A stretch of DNA of 50,564 nt from Christensenella sp. UBA5489 (lineage in GTDB: Bacteria; Bacillota; Clostridia; Christensenellales; UBA1242): the NCBI GenBank assembly GCA_002424095.1, contig DIPL01000013.1, forward strand, positions 15,765 through 66,328, given 5' to 3'. The notes beneath the pieces were generated by a model. That model was not told where the DNA came from, ran no database searches, and was given only the letters and a program-made list of their open reading frames with translations. Position numbers and translations under genes: made by a program. This document shows, piece by piece, positions 44,418 through 50,564 of this stretch. Each line of letters opens with the position of its first letter. Positions within the stretch are counted from its first letter, which is position 1.

Positions 44418-44555
44418 TTTTTTTATTTAATTTTTTTATGATTTTATCATAAAAAATAATTGCTGTTAAATAAAAAAACATAAGAACACAAGTAATTCTA
44501 TCTAATTAAGTTTTAATTTAATAATTTGTGAAGTTTAAAAAAATATAAAAATTCT

Positions 44556-44585
44556 TTGATTGAATTAATCTTATTGTTTTATTAT
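44556..44585 (+). promoter_or_regulatory. murB promoter
   Basis: TTGATT, 18 bases, TATTAT; start near 44592, so the in-frame TTG at 44556 cannot be the start codon. Confidence 0.5.
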
Positions 44586-44618
44586 AAGAAATTGAAAAAT
44601 TTAAAAAATAGTGGCAAA

Positions 44619-45488
44619 ATGGGAACATTTTCAATATATAATAGTATGAATATAATTTCGAGTTTTCCTATGTCAAAGGTTACATCCTTTAAATGTGGCG
44701 GTTTGGCAAAATGGTTTGTATGTCCAGATGATTTGAAAGATTTTGAAAGCATATTAAAATTACATAATGGAAAAAAGTTCTATATTTTAGGAAATGGAAG
44801 CAACACGCTTTGCCCCGATGATGGCTATGACGGGCTTGTAATCAGCACTTCGAATTTGAAAAAAATTAAAAAAGACGGAAATATTGTTGTTTGCGAATGT
44901 GGTGTCAATCTCTTTGCCCTTAATGATTTTTTGCGAGAAAATGGTTTAGGTGGACTTGAATGGAGTTATGGAATTCCCGGCACAGTCGGCGGAGCAACTA
45001 TTATGAATTCAGGTGCTTTTGAAAAAGATATATCTGAATTCGTAGAAAAAGTTGAAATTTTTGATGATGGCAAGGTTATAGTTCTTGATAAAAATGAAAT
45101 TTCGTTTTCATATCGCAAGTCATCGCTTAAAGACTTTCCAATCTTTCGTGTTTGGCTAAAACTTTTTTTCTCTGAAAAAGAAACAATAAAAGAATTACAA
45201 GATTTTTATTTCGAAAAAAGGAATAGCAAGCAACCATTGAACTATCCAAGTGCTGGTAGCATTTTTAAAAGGGGCGAAGATTTTTTTCCGGCAGAAATTA
45301 TTGATAAATTAGGTTTGAAAGGTTATAAAATCGGCGGGGCACAAATTTCTGAAAAACATAGTGGTTTTATTATCAATCAAGGTGAAGCGACTGCAACCGA
45401 CATAATGAAGTTGATTAATTTAATCGAAGATACAGTATTTAATAAAAAGAATATAAAATTAGAAAGAGAAATTATCATTATGAAATAA
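44619..45488 (+). CDS. murB: UDP-N-acetylenolpyruvoylglucosamine reductase
   Basis: Flavoenzyme completing UDP-MurNAc synthesis for peptidoglycan. FAD-binding ILGNGSNTLCPDDG and IPGTVGGATIMNSGAF, then SYRKSSL, and the catalytic serine region NYPSAGSIFKRG, with IGGAQISEKHSGFIIN-type ending, are clear; it lacks the extra C-terminal segment of type I MurB. Two starts are possible: ATG 44619 (290 aa) or ATG 44646 (281 aa); neither has a good binding site. The 44556 reading is excluded by the promoter. murB usually sits with rapZ-yvcK-whiA in Clostridia; here it is about 13 kb from whiA. Confidence 0.9.
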   Translation: MGTFSIYNSMNIISSFPMSKVTSFKCGGLAKWFVCPDDLKDFESILKLHNGKKFYILGNGSNTLCPDDGYDGLVISTSNLKKIKKDGNIVVCECGVNLFALNDFLRENGLGGLEWSYGIPGTVGGATIMNSGAFEKDISEFVEKVEIFDDGKVIVLDKNEISFSYRKSSLKDFPIFRVWLKLFFSEKETIKELQDFYFEKRNSKQPLNYPSAGSIFKRGEDFFPAEIIDKLGLKGYKIGGAQISEKHSGFIINQGEATATDIMKLINLIEDTVFNKKNIKLEREIIIMK

Positions 45489-45520
45489 ATGCGGTGAACT
45501 TTAAAAGATTTAAAAAAATA

Positions 45521-45549
45521 TTGACATTTAAAATAAAGTTTGCTATTAT
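45521..45549 (+). promoter_or_regulatory. str operon promoter
   Basis: TTGACA, 17 bases, TATTAT with a TGC extension; start near 45556. Confidence 0.85.
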
Positions 45550-45555
45550 GTCAAC

Positions 45556-45743
45556 GCATTGGATTATTTCCTTTGCCAAAAAGTTTGCCTTAGAAACTTT
45601 TTGAAAACTTTAACGACAAGTGGCAAGCCACTGAAAATGTTGTGAAGTTTTTGAATTTTAAGATTAAACTTTTTGATGAATTGTATAACTCAATTCATTT
45701 TTTTGTTTTATAACCTATAATTAAAATAAAAGGAGGAGCGAAA
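45556..45743 (+). promoter_or_regulatory. Long structured rpsL leader with terminator-like hairpin
   Basis: About 188 nt. Hairpin A: AAAAAGTTT (45578-45586) with AAACTTTTT (45594-45602). Hairpin B: AGTGG-CAAG-CCACT (45619-45632). Near the end, TGAATTG / CAATTCA (45677-45683, 45691-45697) is followed by seven T (45698-45704). A second AAACTTTTT at 45666-45674 could displace the first from pairing with 45578-45586. This resembles an attenuator, but no known ribosomal-protein leader is recognised. Confidence 0.5.
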
Positions 45744-46115
45744 ATGCCAACAATGAATCAACTTGTAAGAAAGGGAAGAAAAACTTTTAATAAAAAAGGT
45801 AAATCACCTTTACTTGAAAACTGTCCGCAAAAAAGGGGTGTTTGTTTGTCGGTTAAGACAACATCACCTAAAAAGCCGAATTCAGCACTTCGTAAAATTG
45901 CCCGTGTCCGCTTATCAAACGGAGAAGAGGCAACTTGCTATATTCCTGGCGTAGGACATAATTTGCAAGAACATAGTGTTGTTCTTGTGCGAGGCGGAAG
46001 AGTGAAAGACTTACCGGGTGTTAGATACCATATAGTCCGTGGCACAATGGATACCGCTGGCGTTTCTAAACGAAATCAAAGCAGATCTAAATATGGCGTA
46101 AAAAAACCTAAATAA
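45744..46115 (+). CDS. rpsL: 30S ribosomal protein S12
   Basis: 123 aa, the decoding-centre protein. TTSPKKPNSALRK retains the lysines mutated in streptomycin resistance, and the second loop has PGVRYHIVRG. The N-terminal MPTMNQLVRKGRK is standard. AAAGGAGGAG gives a very strong binding site. First gene of rpsL-rpsG-fusA; 53 bases to rpsG. Confidence 0.98.
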   Translation: MPTMNQLVRKGRKTFNKKGKSPLLENCPQKRGVCLSVKTTSPKKPNSALRKIARVRLSNGEEATCYIPGVGHNLQEHSVVLVRGGRVKDLPGVRYHIVRGTMDTAGVSKRNQSRSKYGVKKPK

Positions 46116-46168
46116 GAGATAAATACATTTAAAAAATATCTTTAAAAAAATAAATTAAGGAGGCAAAA

Positions 46169-46642
46169 ATGGCAAGAAGAAACAGAGCCGAGAAAAAAGA
46201 AGTGTTACCTGACCCAGTTTATAACAGCAAACTGCTCGCAAAACTTGTAAATCAAGTTATGCTAGATGGGAAAAAAGGAACAGCACAAAATATAGTCTAT
46301 GGTGCTTTTGATATAATAAAAGAAAAAAGTGGCAATGATCCACTTCAAGTTTTTACACAAGCCTTAGAAAATGTTAAACCTGTTTTAGAAACAAAAGGAC
46401 GTAGAGTCGGCGGTGCAACATATCAAGTACCTATGGAAATTCGACCTGAGCGAAGACAAACACTTGGAATTCGTTGGATTGTAAACTTCGCAAGAAAGAG
46501 AAATGGCGAACGTACAATGCGCGAGAAATTAGCAGGTGAATTGCTTGATGCGTTTAATAACACAGGTGCATCAGTTAAGAGAAGAGAAGAAATACACCGC
46601 ATTGCAGAAGCAAATAAAGCATTTGCACATTTCCGCTGGTAA
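46169..46642 (+). CDS. rpsG: 30S ribosomal protein S7
   Basis: 157 aa, a primary 16S rRNA 3'-domain binder. Begins MARRNRAEKKEVLPDPVYNS, with KGRRVGGATYQVPMEI and the closing RREEIHRIAEANKAFAHFRW. AAGGAGG precedes ATG. Second gene of the str operon. Confidence 0.98.
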   Translation: MARRNRAEKKEVLPDPVYNSKLLAKLVNQVMLDGKKGTAQNIVYGAFDIIKEKSGNDPLQVFTQALENVKPVLETKGRRVGGATYQVPMEIRPERRQTLGIRWIVNFARKRNGERTMREKLAGELLDAFNNTGASVKRREEIHRIAEANKAFAHFRW

Positions 46643-46723
46643 GATACAGTGTATTAATAAAAACAAATGATAAAAAATAACGATAATTTAAAATGAAAAC
46701 AAAGTATTAGAAAGGAGATAATA

Positions 46724-48796
46724 ATGGCAAAAGAACCATTAACACAAACAAGAAACGTGGGGATTATTGCGCATATTGATGCTGGTAAAACCACAACGAC
46801 AGAAAGAATTTTGTTTTATACAGGAAGAAGTCATAAAATTGGCGAAGTTCACGATGGACAGGCCGTTATGGACTGGATGGAACAAGAGCAAGAACGTGGT
46901 ATTACAATTACATCCGCTTGCACAACTTGCCGTTGGCATGACCATAAAATCAATATTATTGATACGCCTGGGCACGTTGATTTCACTGTGGAAGTTGAAA
47001 GAAGTTTGAAAGTGTTGGACGGTGCAGTTTTGATTTTGAGTGCACGAGATAAGGTTCAACCTCAAACCGAAACCGTATGGCGTCAAGCGAATAAATATAA
47101 AGTTCCAGCAATTGTTTATGTCAATAAAATGGATAGAGATGCCGCTGATTTTTATGCTTGTATTAAATCAATAGATGAAAGATTGCGAGCGAATCCTGTG
47201 GCAATTCAAATTCCGATAGGTCAAGAATCTGAATTTGAGGGAATTGTTGATTTAGTCACAATGAAAGCATATATTTATGATGACTCAAACAATCCGCCAA
47301 CAGTTGGTGAAATTCCTGAAAGACTAAAATCAAAAGCCGATGAAATGCATTCCCAAATGATTGAAAGAATTGCAGAAACTGATGATGCTTTGATTGAAAA
47401 ATATCTTAACGGTGAAACTTTTGATATTGAAACAATAAAAAAGGCAATACGTAATGCAACAATCAAAAAATTAATAACACCAGTTTTATGCGGTTCATCT
47501 TATAAAAATAAAGGTGTACAAAATCTACTTGATGCAATAGTTGAATATTTACCTTCACCACTAGATATTGATGCGGTTAAAGGAATAAATCCCAAAACCG
47601 AAAAAGAAGAGATACGTGAAGCCAAGGAAGATGCACCTTTTGCGGGACTTGCATTTAAAACAATGACTGACCCATTTGTTGGAAAACTTATTTTCATACG
47701 TGTTTATAGCGGAAAACTTATAGCAGGCTCGTATGTTTATAATTCAACAAAAGGCGAAAAAGAAAGAGTTGGACGTCTTATAAGAATGCATTCAAACAAC
47801 CGTGAGGAAATACAAGAAGTTGGTGCGGGCGACATAGCCGCAGTTGTAGGACTTAAAAACACAACAACCGGCGACACTCTTTGTGCAGAAAATGCACCTA
47901 TTGTTTTAGAAAGTATGAAATTTCCTGACCCCGTGATAAAAATTGCAATTGAGCCAAAAAGCAAACAAATGCAAGAAAAAATGATATTGTCTTTAATAAA
48001 AATAGTCAATGAAGACCCAACTTTTAAGACAATGACAGACAACGAAACAGGACAAACCCTAATTGCAGGTATGGGAGAACTTCACTTAGAAATCTGCGTT
48101 GATAGACTTCGCCGTGAATTTGGTGTTGATGTCAATATAGGAAAACCGCAAGTGGCATATAAAGAAGCCATAAGGAATCCTGTAAAGGCTGAAGGCAAAT
48201 ATATTCGTCAAAGTGGCGGACGAGGACAATACGGACATTGTATGATTGAAGTTGAGCCGCTTGAACAAGGCAAAGGTTATGAATTCATAGATAAAACTGT
48301 TGGCGGTTCAATTCCAAAGGAATTTATTCAGCCAATAAATAATGGAATTCAAGAAGCAAAAATGAACGGCGTTTTGGCGGGCTATGAAACTGTTGATTTT
48401 AAAGTTACAGTTTATGACGGTTCGTTCCACGATGTCGATTCATCTGAAATGGCATTTAAAATTGCTGGTTCAATGGCGTTTAAAGATGCAATGAAAAAAG
48501 GCGATGCCTATTTGCTTGAACCGATTATGGACGTACAGGCTGAATTACCTGATGAATATTTAGGCACTGTTATGGGAAATATCACTTCAAGACGTGGAAT
48601 ATTACTCGGAACGGAAAGTCTTCCAGGCGTACAAATCATTAAGGCCGAAGTTCCGCTTTCTGAAATGTTCGGCTATGCAACTGATTTACGTTCTCAAACG
48701 CAAGGGCGTGGCACTTTCACAATGGAATTTAAAAAATATGCCGAAGTTCCAAGAAGCATCTCTGAAAATATAATCGGCGACCGTACTAAAAAATAA
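46724..48796 (+). CDS. fusA: Elongation factor G
   Basis: 690 aa translocation GTPase. G1 AHIDAGKTTT, G2/G3 RGITITSAC and DTPGHVDF, G4 NKMD; later domain IV SGGRGQYGHC and domain V GSLP-type end with EMFGYATDLRSQTQGRGTFT. AAAGGAGAT precedes ATG. One copy here; 81 bases after rpsG. Confidence 0.98.
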   Translation: MAKEPLTQTRNVGIIAHIDAGKTTTTERILFYTGRSHKIGEVHDGQAVMDWMEQEQERGITITSACTTCRWHDHKINIIDTPGHVDFTVEVERSLKVLDGAVLILSARDKVQPQTETVWRQANKYKVPAIVYVNKMDRDAADFYACIKSIDERLRANPVAIQIPIGQESEFEGIVDLVTMKAYIYDDSNNPPTVGEIPERLKSKADEMHSQMIERIAETDDALIEKYLNGETFDIETIKKAIRNATIKKLITPVLCGSSYKNKGVQNLLDAIVEYLPSPLDIDAVKGINPKTEKEEIREAKEDAPFAGLAFKTMTDPFVGKLIFIRVYSGKLIAGSYVYNSTKGEKERVGRLIRMHSNNREEIQEVGAGDIAAVVGLKNTTTGDTLCAENAPIVLESMKFPDPVIKIAIEPKSKQMQEKMILSLIKIVNEDPTFKTMTDNETGQTLIAGMGELHLEICVDRLRREFGVDVNIGKPQVAYKEAIRNPVKAEGKYIRQSGGRGQYGHCMIEVEPLEQGKGYEFIDKTVGGSIPKEFIQPINNGIQEAKMNGVLAGYETVDFKVTVYDGSFHDVDSSEMAFKIAGSMAFKDAMKKGDAYLLEPIMDVQAELPDEYLGTVMGNITSRRGILLGTESLPGVQIIKAEVPLSEMFGYATDLRSQTQGRGTFTMEFKKYAEVPRSISENIIGDRTKK

Positions 48797-48870
48797 TAAA
48801 TAATAAATTTTTACATTAAAAGTTTATGGCAAAAACCCCAAATTATTTACAAGTTAAATGTTAAAAATGC

Positions 48871-48900
48871 TTGATTTTATTATTAGGCATATGTTATAAT
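48871..48900 (+). promoter_or_regulatory. tuf promoter
   Basis: TTGATT, 18 bases, TATAAT with a TGT extension; start near 48907, leader about 53 nt. tuf can thus be made apart from the str operon. Confidence 0.75.
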
Positions 48901-48960
48901 CAAAACATTATTAAAATAATTTTAAAAATATTTTATAAAATTAAAGGAGAATAATTAAAT

Positions 48961-50169
48961 ATGGCAAAAGCAGTATTTAACAGAGAAAAATTACATTTAA
49001 ACGTTGGTACAATCGGACACGTTGACCACGGAAAAACAACCTTAACGGCAGCAATAGCATCTTATAGTGCGTTATTAGGCTTGGGAGATTCAAAGAGATA
49101 TGACCAAATTGACAACACTCCCGAAGAAAAAGAAAGAGGAATTACAATTACCACATCACACGTGGAATATCAAACAAAAAACCGCCACTATGCACACGTG
49201 GACTGTCCTGGACACAAGGATTATATCAAAAATATGATTACAGGTGCAGCACAAATGGACGGAGCAATTTTGGTTGTTTCGGCAACAGATGGTCCAATGC
49301 CTCAGACAAGAGAGCATATTTTGCTTGCACGCCAGGTTGGCGTTCCTCATATTGTTGTGTTTATGAACAAAGTTGACCAAATTGGAAAAGGCGATGAAGA
49401 ATTAATTGAGTTAGTCGAAATGGAAATTCGTGATTTACTTAACGAATACAGTTTTCCGGGAGATGACACACCAATTATTAAAGGTTCAGCATTGAAAGCG
49501 CTTGAAGCATGTCAGGCAGGAAATGCAGAAGACCCAGCATGCAAGCCAATTCAGGAACTTTTGGACGCAATAGATAGTTACTTCCCAGAACCAGTTCGTG
49601 AAGTTGACAAACCATTCTTGTTGCCAATTGAAGACGTGTTCACGATTTCTGGACGTGGAACAGTTGCAACAGGAAGAGTTGAGAGAGGTACTGTTAAAAT
49701 CAACGAAACAATTGAAATTGTTGGTTTAGGTACTAAAAAACAAACCGTTGTAACGGGCATTGAAATGTTTAGAAAAATTTTAGACGAAGCAAGAGCGGGC
49801 GATAATGTCGGTGTTTTGCTCCGTGGTGTTCAAAGAACAGACATTCAAAGAGGGCAAGTTATTTGTAAACCAGGGTCAATAAACCCACACACCAAATTCA
49901 ATGCTCAGGTTTACGTGCTTAAAAAAGAAGAAGGCGGACGTCATACCCCATTCTTTAACGGATATCGTCCACAATTCTATTTCCGTACAACTGATGTAAC
50001 AGGAACAATTGAACTTCCAAAAGGCGTTGAAATGGTTATGCCAGGTGATAACATCACAATGGAAATAACCCTTATCACACCTATTGCAATTGAGAAAGGA
50101 CTCAGATTTGCTATCCGTGAAGGTGGTAACACAGTTGGCTCTGGCGTTGTTTCAGAGATTATCGAATAA
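48961..50169 (+). CDS. tuf: Elongation factor Tu
   Basis: 402 aa GTPase delivering aminoacyl-tRNA. GHVDHGKTTLT, the switch I RGITI, DCPGHKDY, NKVD, and domain II-III motifs (GRGTVATGRVERG, NPHTKFNAQVYVL) are complete. The stretch between G1 and switch I reads LLGLGDSKRYDQIDNTPEEK, slightly different from the usual A-x-YD-x-IDNAPEEK. AAAGGAG binding site. No terminator follows directly; the G+C-rich RNA element is 134 bases away. Confidence 0.98.
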   Translation: MAKAVFNREKLHLNVGTIGHVDHGKTTLTAAIASYSALLGLGDSKRYDQIDNTPEEKERGITITTSHVEYQTKNRHYAHVDCPGHKDYIKNMITGAAQMDGAILVVSATDGPMPQTREHILLARQVGVPHIVVFMNKVDQIGKGDEELIELVEMEIRDLLNEYSFPGDDTPIIKGSALKALEACQAGNAEDPACKPIQELLDAIDSYFPEPVREVDKPFLLPIEDVFTISGRGTVATGRVERGTVKINETIEIVGLGTKKQTVVTGIEMFRKILDEARAGDNVGVLLRGVQRTDIQRGQVICKPGSINPHTKFNAQVYVLKKEEGGRHTPFFNGYRPQFYFRTTDVTGTIELPKGVEMVMPGDNITMEITLITPIAIEKGLRFAIREGGNTVGSGVVSEIIE

Positions 50170-50287
50170 TTTATAAATTCTTTATTAAAATTTAAGTCAA
50201 AAATTTTCAAAAAAATGGAAGATTTTAATTAGCGAAACTTAAACATAAGTAAAAATTTAAAATTATATGAATAAAAAAATTATAATT

Positions 50288-50296
50288 TGTTATAAT
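50288..50296 (+). promoter_or_regulatory. Extended -10 ahead of the RNA element
   Basis: TGTTATAAT, with no good -35 at 16-18 bases. Seven bases downstream lies 50304, the first base of the closing helix. Confidence 0.5.
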
Positions 50297-50303
50297 ATAA
50301 TAT

Positions 50304-50405
50304 GTCGGCGGAAGCGCGCCATTGCCGATCAGGCAATGGCCGACAATGCTCACTGAGCATTGCCCGTACTTTCAAAAAGAGAGAACGGCTTCCGCCGACT
50401 TTTTT
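50304..50405 (+). ncRNA. G+C-rich multi-hairpin RNA element
   Basis: A closed structure that can be read directly. Outer helix: GTCGGCGGAAGC (50304-50315) with GCTTCCGCCGAC (50388-50399), 12 perfect pairs, then TTTTTT (50400-50405). Inside: hairpin 1 GCCATTGCC/GGCAATGGC (50318-50326, 50332-50340; loop GATCA); hairpin 2 CAATGCTC/GAGCATTG (50344-50351, 50355-50362; loop ACT); hairpin 3 CGT-A-CTTTC/GAGAG-A-ACG (50365-50373, 50379-50387; loop AAAAA). The base composition contrasts sharply with its A+T-rich surroundings. It does not match tRNA, tmRNA, SRP RNA, 6S RNA or a riboswitch I know. It could be a small RNA with its own promoter, an elaborate tuf terminator, or a small mobile palindrome. 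The rest of 50170-50564 shows nothing else. Confidence 0.65.
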
Positions 50406-50564
50406 ATTTATTAAGTAACTTTTATAAAGCGATTTTTCAATTTAACATATATTTATAAGATTATCTAAAATAAAAAGAATTTATTTATATTTTAAAGTGG
50501 ATTTTTAAAAACACGAATTTTCATAATTGTTGCAATTTATGGAAAAATATATTTCGCACAGAGA

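Noticed and set aside
50304..50405. tRNA-like, SRP or integron attC identity for the G+C-rich element
   Set aside because: No anticodon-arm or T-arm sequence, no SRP GGAA-loop helix, and no attC core sites; the perfect closing helix plus T run fits a transcript better.
1..50564. Mollicute-style code (TGA read as Trp)
   Set aside because: YugP, the P-loop NTPase and other genes end on TGA, tryptophans are TGG, and RF2 is encoded.

Overview
The window is a chromosomal stretch of a strongly A+T-rich bacterium, most likely an uncultured member of the Bacillota (Clostridia-like or a relative). The evidence is WhiA, a PASTA-tailed class B penicillin-binding protein of the SpoVD/FtsI type, the rpsL-rpsG-fusA-tuf block, YugP, LemA/DUF2207, strong AGGAGG ribosome binding sites and CCA-encoding tRNAs. 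TGA is a normal stop: several genes end on it, and prfB (RF2) is present with its autoregulatory frameshift. No prophage, insertion sequence or CRISPR array is visible.

Layout. 0.1-3.7 kb is a loose accessory segment: two unknown proteins, a YugP-type membrane zinc protease, a gene remnant, an Smr-domain protein and a GIY-YIG protein split by a -1 frameshift. 3.9-10.2 kb holds uvrC (apparently leaderless), a tiny membrane protein, a guanylate-kinase-like protein and the lemA-DUF2207 pair. 10.3-17.0 kb, on the minus strand, is gyrB-gyrA-metG. 17.4-22.1 kb holds an archaeal-type valS, a small P-loop NTPase, a seven-helix membrane protein and an unknown protein with a long leader. 22.6-25.5 kb is one large surface C1-family cysteine protease with InlB/Flg_new-type repeats. 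25.6-28.1 kb has dusB, prfB and a tRNA-Met/tRNA-Glu operon. 28.3-30.2 kb has a coupled PIN-domain gene pair with an operator-like palindrome, then another unknown gene. 30.3-34.5 kb is DUF1538 transporter - double P-II-like regulator - PHP - whiA. 34.7-40.1 kb has the PBP, a dCMP deaminase and secA. 40.2-43.9 kb has small unknown proteins and pgk-tpiA. 44.3-50.2 kb has tRNA-Leu, murB and the str genes. The last features are a G+C-rich, self-contained RNA element downstream of tuf.

How it works together. Most genes are housekeeping: translation (metG, valS, tRNAs, rpsL, rpsG, fusA, tuf, prfB, dusB), DNA topology and repair (gyrAB, uvrC), wall growth (PBP, murB, whiA), secretion (secA) and glycolysis (pgk, tpiA). 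Promoters are unusually readable: many have a TTGACA/TTGATT -35 element, a 16-18 base spacer and a TATAAT-like -10, often with a TGn extension. In two cases (uvrC and the DUF1538 gene) the -10 lies so close to the ATG that the mRNA should be leaderless.

The best candidates for something undescribed are: (1) the roughly 100-nt multi-hairpin RNA at 50304-50405, whose 12-bp closing helix starts at a predicted transcription start and ends in a T run; (2) a long rpsL leader with mutually exclusive pairings and a terminator-like hairpin; (3) the PIN-protein operon with an operator across its -35 box; (4) the leaderless starts; (5) the split GIY-YIG gene. All functional claims are from reading sequence only; no database search or folding program was run.
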